From Planctomycetota bacterium (GTDB taxonomy: Bacteria; Planctomycetota; MHYJ01; JACQXL01), in assembly GCA_016208805.1 (NCBI GenBank), contig JACQXL010000170.1, positions 1 through 10,322 of the forward strand: a stretch of DNA of 10,322 nucleotides, in the 5' to 3' direction. Positions 5,808-10,322 of this stretch are shown one piece after another (the stretch's first letter is position 1; the number at the start of each line of letters is the position of its first letter). The notes under the pieces were generated by a model, which did not search any database, had not been told where the DNA came from, and saw only the letters and a list, made by a program, of their open reading frames with translations. The translations under genes and the position numbers were made by a program.

Positions 5808-7130
5808 TTATTTAGATTTTCGCTGGCCCATTCTTTTTCTTATGAAATCCAGAATTATCTGCGGAATATTTAACGGTTTAACAGGGTCTCGCACGACCGA
5901 TATCCGGATGCACTCGTTATCGCCAAAGGGGTCGCCGGGGGCAACGAGGATACCGGTATTTCTTACCAAATCGTCGGCAAACTCCGTGGCCGACGGCCAT
6001 ATCTTTTTTGGAATTATTTCCAGCCATAGATAAAGCGGCAGTTCCGGGACGCCATACTTAAATCGCAACAGCGTCTTTTCGCCAACCTTGAATCCCCTGA
6101 TAAACTTATTACACCAAAGATGGAATTTAGCAAGATTTTTCTTGATATCCGTCAGGACCATTTCGTACTCGTTGAAATACGGCATCATCGCATACTGGGT
6201 AAGCGTATTGGCGCCCAGATATTTGGCAAATAATACCCGCATTGATTCAAGTGTCTTGCGGTGTAGTTGCTCTAATTCGGTCGGGATATGGATTATCATC
6301 CACCCGCCGTGGAAACCGGTGCCCAGGGTCTTGTCAACCCCGCCCATGAAAATAAGCGGCACTTTATATTTATCGGCAATCCGGAAGTAGTTCACTCTAT
6401 TATTCGGCTTGATAAACTCGTGGTAGATATTGTCTACAATCAAAAATATATTTTGACCTTTATGCTGGCGTTTTTTAATCAGATTAGCCACGCCTTCAAC
6501 CGTTTCAGTGGTCAGCACTTTTCCGGTTGGATTATCTGCCGGTATAAGGACAATCCCCTGGGTAGACGGGTTCATTTTGTTCTTCATCTGCGCGATATCC
6601 GGCTGTCCTTTTTGACGTCCGGCAATATGACGCTCGGCTAATTCCAATTTCAAGCCATGTTCCATCAAAATCCCGCTCCAAGGCGGATACACCGGGCTGA
6701 CCAGTATAATATTAGGCCAATTGGCTCGCCGGGAAAATCCGGCGGCATCACGAGGAGAACCGGCTACCTGTGCCATAAGGCGCGCCAGGAAGAAGATGGA
6801 TTCAGTCACGCCGTTCACAATGAAAATCTCTGCTTCCGGGATATCATAGTGGTGTGCAATGCTTTTTATCAGTGCCGGGTCGCCTTCGGAAAATGTATAA
6901 CATATGCGCTGCGATTCAATGGCCCGATGGATTGCCTCTTTAACCATTGCCGGCACAATAATATCCTTTTCCAGGTGCGTATCGCCGATATTCAGGAATA
7001 CCACACCGTGTTTAACACCATTATGAACAAATTCGGCGTTTTCCCTTTTCAGCCGACGACCGGTCAGGATGGCCGGGTTCCCACGGAGCGTCCAGAATTT
7101 TGATGCCTCTATCATTGGGTTAAATTCCAT
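5808..7130 (-). CDS. PLP-dependent class I/II aminotransferase
   Basis: A 440-aa fold-type I aminotransferase, a usual length for the family. Landmarks in order: YTFSEGDPALIKSIAHHY (78-95), the helix GVTESIFFLARLMA (107-120), SPVYPP (145-150), the DNPTG motif (199-203), IVDNIYHEF with D233 for the PLP pyridine nitrogen and Y236 for the O3' contact, Schiff-base K267 in GGVDKTLGTGFHGG, and C-terminal RISVVRD, whose R409 should bind the substrate carboxylate. The residue after the lysine loop that is often Arg in GWR is replaced in HGGWM, so phosphate contacts differ. The substrate cannot be named. The neighbouring sugar-nucleotide enzyme remnant could suggest an amino-sugar or cell-envelope role, but the family also covers amino-acid biosynthesis. 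ATG 7130 has only a weak AAGAA upstream; Met6 is an alternative start. Confidence 0.92.
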   Translation of the reverse strand: MEFNPMIEASKFWTLRGNPAILTGRRLKRENAEFVHNGVKHGVVFLNIGDTHLEKDIIVPAMVKEAIHRAIESQRICYTFSEGDPALIKSIAHHYDIPEAEIFIVNGVTESIFFLARLMAQVAGSPRDAAGFSRRANWPNIILVSPVYPPWSGILMEHGLKLELAERHIAGRQKGQPDIAQMKNKMNPSTQGIVLIPADNPTGKVLTTETVEGVANLIKKRQHKGQNIFLIVDNIYHEFIKPNNRVNYFRIADKYKVPLIFMGGVDKTLGTGFHGGWMIIHIPTELEQLHRKTLESMRVLFAKYLGANTLTQYAMMPYFNEYEMVLTDIKKNLAKFHLWCNKFIRGFKVGEKTLLRFKYGVPELPLYLWLEIIPKKIWPSATEFADDLVRNTGILVAPGDPFGDNECIRISVVRDPVKPLNIPQIILDFIRKRMGQRKSK

Positions 7131-7153
7131 ATATTTATTCTTTTGGCTAAAGT

Positions 7154-7842
7154 TTAGATAATTTCCCTAAAATAATCAAGAGTTTTACGTAATCCTTCAA
7201 GACGGGATACCCGAGGCCGCCAACCGATGGTTTTAATGGCTCTTGAAATATCAGGTTTCCTCCGGTGTGGGTCATCAGCAAGTATAGGCAAAAACTTAAT
7301 GCGGCTTTTGCTGGTTGTAATATCCTTAATTTCTGACGCCAGTTGCAGAACTTTAATTTCCGCCGGGTTGCCCAAGTTAACTGGTTGATGCTGATTTGAC
7401 CGGAGTAATTTGACCATGGATTTACATTGCCCCAGTAGGATTCGTCCTGGGGGTGTTTCAGAGGGTCACCATAAACCTCGGAAGTGGATGCCAATAAAAA
7501 CCTTGCTTTTTTTTCTCTCGCAAATTCCAGGGCATTAAATGTGCCAAAAGAACCGGTTTTTAATGTCTCTATGGGATATTTCAGGTAATCTTGCGGGCTG
7601 GCTGGTGATGCCAGATGTAAAAGAGCCGTTATTTTGCCTTTTACCAGGTTTATGGGAACCGGGTTAGTAATATCATGTTTAATAAACCTGAAACGAGATT
7701 TGCTTAATAGATGTCGCAGATTATCTAATCTGCCGGTAATCAGGTTATCAATACAGACAATCTCATACCCGTTACTATGAAAATAATCACAGAGATGAGA
7801 GCCGATAAACCCCGCACCGCCGGTAATCACAATTTTGGTCAT
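7154..7842 (-). pseudogene. UDP-glucuronate decarboxylase-like SDR gene disrupted by internal deletion and frameshift
   Basis: The N-terminal part (residues 1-142 from ATG 7842) is an extended SDR: GGAGFIGSH nucleotide loop (8-16), CIDNLITGR (30-38), HLASPASP (76-83), catalytic-site strand LASTSEVYGDP (117-127), and DESYWGNVNP (133-142), a UDP-xylose synthase signature. The family normally continues with the RSCYDEGKR segment. Here the sequence jumps at about 7415-7420 into another frame whose product, from 7417 to 7154, is a clean C-terminal part: QPVNLGNPAEIKVLQLASEI.., DDPHRRKPDISRA.., GWRPRVSRLEGLRKTLDYF. About 85 residues, including the catalytic Tyr-x-x-x-Lys, are missing. The undisturbed first frame would give a 231-aa chimera ending in unrelated residues. 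The gene should be inactive unless the assembly has collapsed this stretch. Confidence 0.85.
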
Positions 7843-7852
7843 ATTTTAGCCA

Positions 7853-7905
7853 GATAGGCACTCCCCCGCCCTTTCTGGCGGAAAGAGCGGGGTCGTGCAA
7901 CTATC
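7853..7905. other. Long imperfect hairpin upstream of the disrupted SDR gene
   Basis: The stem builds from GATAG/CTATC (7853-7857, 7901-7905), GCAC/GTGC (7858-7861, 7895-7898), CCCCGC/GCGGGG and CTTTC/GAAAG (7871-7875, 7881-7885) with loop TGGCG. Its right half, AAAGAGCGGGGT..CAACTAT, resembles the right half of structured repeat copy 3 (5037-5064), so it may be a degenerate family member. It lies in the expected 5' leader of the minus-strand train, 10 nt before the start codon. Confidence 0.55.
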
Positions 7906-7915
7906 TTCCTTCGGA

Positions 7916-7988
7916 CAGCCCAGCACCTACTTTGGCACGGGAACACGGCTATACAGTAAGTCCTCCCGCCAAAGTAGGTGCTGGGCTG
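7916..7988. repeat. 21-bp perfect inverted repeat, CCAGCACCTACTTTG family copy 1
   Basis: The arms at 7916-7936 and 7968-7988 are perfect reverse complements, beginning CAGCCCAGCACC and reading inward to CTTTGGC. The 31-nt spacer shows no strong pairing of its own. The 15-bp core CCAGCACCTACTTTG and its complement recur at 8962-9027 with an unrelated spacer. No target-site duplication flanks the element. A T-rich stretch (8001-8005) starts 12 bases beyond the right arm, so it could act as a weak plus-strand terminator, but no plus-strand gene precedes it. Confidence 0.75.
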
Positions 7989-8009
7989 GGTCGTATTCGA
8001 TTTTTAGCC

Positions 8010-8081
8010 TATCGTAGTCCAGCACTTTAACGCGAAGGGTTAAGTGCTGTTGGAATTTCATTATTGAAATTCCATACGATA
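8010..8081. other. Potential three-way-junction element in the divergent region
   Basis: TATCGTA (8010-8016) pairs with TACGATA (8075-8081). Inside are hairpin A, CAGCACTTTAAC (8020-8031) with GTTAAGTGCTG (8039-8049) and one bulge, and hairpin B, a perfect 10-bp stem TGGAATTTCA (8051-8060) / TGAAATTCCA (8065-8074) with loop TTAT that abuts the outer stem. On the minus strand it would lie at the very start of the transcript from the promoter at 8081-8109. Hairpin A starts with CCAGCAC, like the inverted repeats on either side. I do not recognise it as a known RNA class. Confidence 0.5.
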
Positions 8082-8109
8082 AAATACACCGTTTGAGTTG
8101 ACGAGTCAA
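8081..8109 (-). promoter_or_regulatory. Possible sigma-70 promoter for the minus-strand gene train
   Basis: On the minus strand TTGACT (8109-8104) and TATTTT (8086-8081) are 17 bases apart, 5/6 and 4/6 matches. It lies back to back with the pilin promoter, with 19 bases between the two -35 hexamers. The predicted start near 8074 would give a leader of about 230 nt, rich in structure, before ATG 7842. Confidence 0.4.
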
Positions 8110-8128
8110 TAAAAACTCCGCTTTTGCC

Positions 8129-8164
8129 TTGACTTTTTGTATGGATATGGCATAGTATTTGCAT
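8129..8164 (+). promoter_or_regulatory. Promoter block of first pilin gene: sigma-54-like, overlapping sigma-70-like
   Basis: TGGCAT (8148-8153), five bases, then TTGCAT (8159-8164) fits the sigma-54 -24/-12 consensus TGGCAC-N5-TTGCW with one mismatch in the first box. The block also contains TTGACT (8129-8134) and TAGTAT (8153-8158), 18 bases apart. The same arrangement occurs at 9064-9099. Pilin genes are classic sigma-54 targets. A sigma-54 start would fall at about 8174, leaving almost no leader before ATG 8177. A sigma-70 start near 8165 would keep the AGGAAAGAG ribosome site. Confidence 0.7.
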
Positions 8165-8176
8165 AGGAAAGAGCTA

Positions 8177-8884
8177 ATGATAAATCCCAATATGAAATCC
8201 ACAGGTTTCACCCTCATTGAATTAATGATTGTGGTGGCGATTATTGCCATCATCGCGGCTATTTCGGTCCCCAATCTGATAACCGGCCGAATATCAGCCA
8301 ATGAGGCCTCTGCGATTGCATCACTCCGAATACTGCTAACCCAGGAAAAGCTCTGACGCCAACGCGACGAGGATGGCAATGGGTTACGGGATTATTGGAC
8401 ATACGATATTTCCTGTTTTCATCGGATGTACCGGGGCGACGGCGCAACACAAATTAAATTAGGTTTAGTTGATATTGCGCTGGGCCGGTCGGATTTTGCG
8501 CCTGCCACAGATGATGTATTCGGCACGATGCCGGCATTTGAAGACTGGAATAATGTTTCGCCTGTATCTAAATCAGGCTATTATATCCGGATACTTCTTC
8601 AGGATGTTAATGGAAATAATTATTCACAAAATCCGGTGGGCACAAATAATATATTAGCCACAAATAACAATTTCTTCGGCATTATGGCCGCACCAGCCGA
8701 ATACGGGTCATCTGGCATAAGAAGCGCCATAGTAAATCAGGAAGGAATTATCTATCAGGTAGACTGCGGCGGAGATGCTAATAAATGGGGAACAACCGCT
8801 ATTTTTACTCTTCGTTGGCCCGATGTCGTTCCTTCCCGGGCACAGGCGCCATCTGGTTATTATTGGGGTGTTAGCGGCGATTAA
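8177..8884 (+). pseudogene. Type IV pilin-like protein gene with in-frame TGA at a conserved Trp codon
   Basis: From ATG 8177 (AGGA eight bases upstream) the product starts MINPNMKSTG|FTLIELMIVV, a prepilin peptide with Gly at -1, Phe at +1 and Glu at +5, then a hydrophobic helix. ATG 8192 is an alternative start. Codon 60 (8354-8356) is TGA. The same frame then stays open for 175 codons to TAA at 8882-8884 and remains homologous to the downstream pilin: RQRDEDGNG..DYWTYDISCFHRMYR and VDIALGRSD. The TGA aligns with Trp56 (TGG) of that paralogue. The C-terminal part (SKSGYYIRIL.., AAPAEYGSSGIRSAIVNQEGIIYQVDCG) resembles the end of DUF2950-type proteins. All other Trp codons here are TGG. Either a recent nonsense mutation has killed the gene, or the TGA (followed by C) is partly read through. 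Without readthrough only a 59-aa helical fragment is made. Confidence 0.85.
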
Positions 8885-8912
8885 AATAACGTCTATTTTC
8901 TCTAATGCCAAA

Positions 8913-8961
8913 GTGACAAATTTTGTCACTCTCTGCTGCGGAAAGTGACAAGTTTTGTCAC
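8913..8961. promoter_or_regulatory. Two 17-bp dyads, likely activator binding sites for the second pilin promoter
   Basis: GTGACAAATTTTGTCAC (8913-8929) has perfect 8-bp arms around one base. GTGACAAGTTTTGTCAC (8945-8961) has perfect 7-bp arms. Both are preceded by AA, and their centres are 32 bp apart, about three helical turns. They lie about 160 and 130 bp upstream of the -24 box at 9083, the usual range for enhancer sites of sigma-54 activators such as PilR or NtrC. The identity of the binding protein is unknown. No copy was found before the first pilin promoter. Confidence 0.6.
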
Positions 8962-9037
8962 CCAGCACCTACTTTGTAACAATACCTCTGATTTATTGTC
9001 GGCATCTGCCTACAAAGTAGGTGCTGGACTATTTTTT
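8962..9037 (+). terminator. Inverted repeat with T-run (CCAGCACCTACTTTG family copy 2), probable terminator of the first pilin gene
   Basis: CCAGCACCTACTTTGTA (8962-8978) is perfectly complementary to TACAAAGTAGGTGCTGG (9011-9027). The spacer adds ACAATA/TATTGT (8979-8984, 8994-8999). Six T residues follow at 9032-9037, four bases after the stem. This fits a long intrinsic terminator for the gene ending at 8884, and it insulates the next promoter, which begins 36 bases downstream. Its arms match those of the repeat at 7916-7988 over 15 bp, so the terminator may have been recruited from a mobile repeat. Confidence 0.65.
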
Positions 9038-9063
9038 GGCCCATTAAAAATTATACTAAATTC

Positions 9064-9099
9064 TTGACTTTTTCGCTTCGTATGGCATAGTATTTGCAT
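9064..9099 (+). promoter_or_regulatory. Promoter block of second pilin gene: sigma-54-like, overlapping sigma-70-like
   Basis: TGGCAT (9083-9088), AGTAT, TTGCAT (9094-9099) gives a sigma-54 match with the expected N5 spacing and a predicted start at A9109. TTGACT (9064-9069) and TAGTAT (9088-9093) lie 18 bases apart. The 17-base string TGGCATAGTATTTGCAT is identical to that before the first pilin gene, and the TTGACTTTTT start is also shared. Confidence 0.72.
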
Positions 9100-9113
9100 C
9101 TAAACCTTATGTT

Positions 9114-9245
9114 GTCGGTGGAGATCCCGCCACTTATGGCGGGGAAAGTAACGATTAGCCCTATCTCTTGAAAGGAGGTGAAATGGATTAGAGAAACGGG
9201 CCAGATAACAAGAAGTCGGTGGAGATCCCGCTACTTATGGCGGGG
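9114..9245 (+). repeat. Leader of second pilin gene with duplicated 31-nt hairpin unit
   Basis: A 31-nt unit starting GTCGGTGGAGATCCCGC occurs at 9114-9144 and 9215-9245 and differs at one position. Each forms CCCGC(C/T)-A-CTTA-T-GGCGGG. The single C-to-T change turns a C-G pair into U-G, so the hairpin is kept. The first copy would start five bases after the predicted sigma-54 start point. Each copy is followed by a strong ribosome site (AAAGGAGG at 9171-9178 and AAAGGAGG at 9258-9265), which suggests a tandem duplication of a hairpin plus ribosome-site leader. Confidence 0.75.
9171..9191 (+). CDS. Two-codon ORF (ATG GAT TAG) with strong ribosome site in pilin leader
   Basis: AAAGGAGGTG (9171-9180) is a near-perfect Shine-Dalgarno, followed by ATG (9183-9185), GAT and TAG (9189-9191). 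It sits 82 bases before the real pilin start. It could be a minimal upstream ORF that parks ribosomes and protects the mRNA, or simply a remnant of the start region duplicated with the leader. No functional peptide is implied. Confidence 0.35.
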   Translation, partial: KGGEMD

Positions 9246-9272
9246 TTTGAACACCATAAAGGAGGATTTTAT

Positions 9273-10100
9273 ATGTGGCGTAAAGAAGGTTTTACCCTGA
9301 TTGAACTGATGATTGTGGTGGCGATTATCGCGATTATTGCGGCCATCGCTATCCCGAACCTGATTACCGGTAAAATCGCGGCTAATGAAGCATCGGCCCT
9401 GGCCGGGTTGAAGATGCTTACCGCTCAGGAAGCCGTCTGGAGACAGCAGGATGCCGATGGTAACGGCATAAAAGACTACTGGACATACGATGTTTCCTGC
9501 TTTAACCGAATGTATCGGGCAAATGGCACGACCAAGGTTGGTTTCATTGATATCGCTTTTGCCAGAGCGGATGCAAGCCCAGTAACTGATACGGGAATCC
9601 CCAGGGTTATTGCGTCCACCCCAACCATTGAGGCGTGGTTTTTGGTAAACGATAGTATTCAAGACGCGGATGCGGGAACCCTTACTTCAAAATCAGGTTA
9701 TTGGTTCAGGGCATTACGACTAACCAACCTGACCGCGACTCAAGCGCAACTTCGCGTAAACGACATTGATAATACTAATACAATAAATCTGGGGGCGCAC
9801 ACGACTCTTTTCGCCTTTGCGGCGATGCCGGAAGCATACGGCACCAGCGGCGTCAATATCTTCTGCGTAGATAACGGCGGAACCGTATATTCAACTGACC
9901 CCGGCACTCCGAGCGCAGGCACCGGCTGGAGTCCATTTCTCACGACGGTACCTGTAGCAACGTGGAATCTGTCAACAACTACCCCAACTGTTATTGGTGG
10001 AACACCGGCCGGACCACTCACCTGGCCGGTTATGGCGGCTGGTGGTGCACCCACGGTTGTTTATGGTCCTGGTAACAGGAGATGGGCACCGGCTGAATAA
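9273..10100 (+). CDS. Type IV pilin-like protein with prepilin N-terminal methylation signal
   Basis: A 275-aa protein from ATG 9273, set by GGAGG (9261-9265) seven bases upstream; the upstream in-frame GTG at 9219 lies inside the leader repeat and is rejected. The start MWRKEG|FTLIELMIVV is a class III signal: prepilin peptidase should cut after Gly6, Phe7 becomes the methylated residue, and Glu11 (mature +5) is present. A hydrophobic helix spans about 7-35, followed by the EASALAGLKMLTAQEAVW helix. The globular part contains DYWTYDVSCFNRMYR (68-82) and EAYGTSGVNIFCVDNGGTVYS (187-207), with Cys76 and Cys198 able to form a disulphide. At 275 aa it is longer than typical major pilins, and it has a Gly/Pro/Thr-rich tail. 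It may be a major pilin, minor pilin or pseudopilin. No pilus assembly genes are in the window. Confidence 0.92.
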   Translation: MWRKEGFTLIELMIVVAIIAIIAAIAIPNLITGKIAANEASALAGLKMLTAQEAVWRQQDADGNGIKDYWTYDVSCFNRMYRANGTTKVGFIDIAFARADASPVTDTGIPRVIASTPTIEAWFLVNDSIQDADAGTLTSKSGYWFRALRLTNLTATQAQLRVNDIDNTNTINLGAHTTLFAFAAMPEAYGTSGVNIFCVDNGGTVYSTDPGTPSAGTGWSPFLTTVPVATWNLSTTTPTVIGGTPAGPLTWPVMAAGGAPTVVYGPGNRRWAPAE

Positions 10101-10123
10101 GGTCCATTCAACGTAACGGTATA

Positions 10124-10143
10124 ATCCCGCATAAGTGCGGGAT
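10124..10143 (+). other. Hairpin in pilin 3' UTR, inverted relative of the leader hairpin
   Basis: ATCCCGCA (10124-10131) pairs with TGCGGGAT (10136-10143) around loop TAAG. Read as CCCGC-ATAAGT-GCGGG, it is the reverse complement of CCCGC-ACTTAT-GCGGG, the leader hairpin minus one base pair. It lies between the pilin stop and the terminator. Confidence 0.6.
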
Positions 10144-10158
10144 GTCGTGCGACTCTAC

Positions 10159-10193
10159 AAAAAAGGGCCCCGATGCAATATCGGGGCCCTTTT
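10159..10193. terminator. Bidirectional rho-independent terminator
   Basis: GGGCCCCGAT (10165-10174) pairs with ATCGGGGCCC (10180-10189) around loop GCAAT. Six A residues precede it (10159-10164) and TTTT follows (10190-10193), so it works on the plus strand for the pilin gene and, with a T6 tail, on the minus strand for the convergent gene at the right edge. Confidence 0.92.
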
Positions 10194-10210
10194 CGTTTAT
10201 ATTTCCTAGG

Positions 10211-10322
10211 CTATTGGAGAGATGAAGTTAACCTGTATAGATTAAGATAGACATCGGACAATGCATTATCAACAAGTTCTGACATCTCCGGAGGCAAATT
10301 CCCTCCTAATTCCCTGGCCCGG
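10211..10322 (-). CDS. Partial C-terminus of an unidentified protein
   Basis: Thirty-six codons are open from the window edge to TAG (10213-10211). The encoded end, RARELGGNLPPEM followed by SELVDNALSDVYLNLYRLTSS, is helical and acidic with regular hydrophobic spacing. The family is not recognisable from so short a piece. Coding is supported by amphipathic periodicity and by the terminator placed 17 bases after the stop with a T6 tail in this direction. A 36-codon open frame alone could occur by chance. Confidence 0.5.
   Translation of the reverse strand, partial: RARELGGNLPPEMSELVDNALSDVYLNLYRLTSSLQ

Noticed and set aside
8159..8176. TTG start for the first pilin gene
   Set aside because: The TTG is part of the promoter -12 box and upstream of the expected transcription start.
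8354..8400. Selenocysteine insertion at the in-frame TGA
   Set aside because: The paralogue has Trp, not Cys, at this position, and no convincing hairpin with a bSECIS-like loop follows the TGA.
9109..9171. 20-aa ORF beginning MLSVEIPPLMAG in the pilin leader
   Set aside because: It has no ribosome site, its start coincides with the predicted transcription start, and the repeat is better explained by hairpin conservation (C-G to U-G) than by the Pro-to-Leu change it would imply.
9114..9245. Two 31-nt direct repeats as a possible CRISPR remnant
   Set aside because: There are only two units, the spacing is 70 nt, no cas genes are present, and each unit sits in a logical place before a ribosome site of the pilin leader.
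9219..9272. GTG start that would lengthen the second pilin by 18 residues
   Set aside because: It lies within the hairpin repeat, lacks a ribosome site, and would give an unusually long prepilin leader, whereas ATG 9273 has GGAGG at ideal spacing and a standard leader.

Overview
The window reads as a chromosomal segment of an uncultured Gram-negative bacterium, most likely from the Planctomycetota or a neighbouring candidate lineage. I base this on the style of the proteins: two pilin-like proteins with the methylated N-terminus and a conserved EYG..G..(V/C)(N/D)..G C-terminal pattern, two predicted lipoproteins, and small hypothetical proteins. The taxonomy is an inference. No rRNA, tRNA, CRISPR array or complete insertion sequence was seen.

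Layout. A plus-strand gene of unknown function (62-757) converges on a long minus-strand gene train running from about 7842 down to 829. In transcription order the train holds: a UDP-glucuronate decarboxylase-like gene broken by an internal deletion; a class I/II PLP aminotransferase; a 78-aa protein with two degenerate MshEN-like motifs; a RsbW-type ATPase-fold protein with eroded ATP-binding boxes; a PAS-GGDEF diguanylate cyclase; ruvA; a TPR lipoprotein; an 84-aa hypothetical; and a PQQ-propeller lipoprotein. Most junctions are tight (1-nt overlap to 11 nt). The wider gaps hold structured repeats. A near-consensus sigma-70 promoter at 2720-2748 probably restarts transcription for the last two genes.

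The 350-bp divergent region 7843-8176 separates this train from two plus-strand pilin-like genes (8177-8884 and 9273-10100). Both pilin genes follow a nearly identical promoter block that fits a sigma-54 promoter (TGGCAT-N5-TTGCAT) and also contains a sigma-70-like TTGACT-N18-TAGTAT. The first pilin gene carries one in-frame TGA exactly where its paralogue has a conserved Trp. The rest of its frame is intact. Upstream of the second promoter lie two 17-bp dyads whose centres are 32 bp apart, at a distance typical of enhancer sites. A strong terminator (10159-10193) ends the pilin region and appears to serve a convergent partial minus-strand gene at the right edge.

The most notable content is the density of non-coding structure: (i) a family of paired stem-loops containing GTAATTC and YAAAC in intergenic gaps; (ii) a shared inverted repeat (CCAGCACCTACTTTG arms) with unrelated loops on either side of the first pilin gene; (iii) a possible three-way-junction element in the divergent region; (iv) a duplicated hairpin leader before the second pilin gene with a two-codon ORF, plus a hairpin of nearly reverse-complementary sequence after that gene. 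A pilin / c-di-GMP-type signalling / polysaccharide theme is suggested by gene content, but nothing in the sequence proves that these genes act together.
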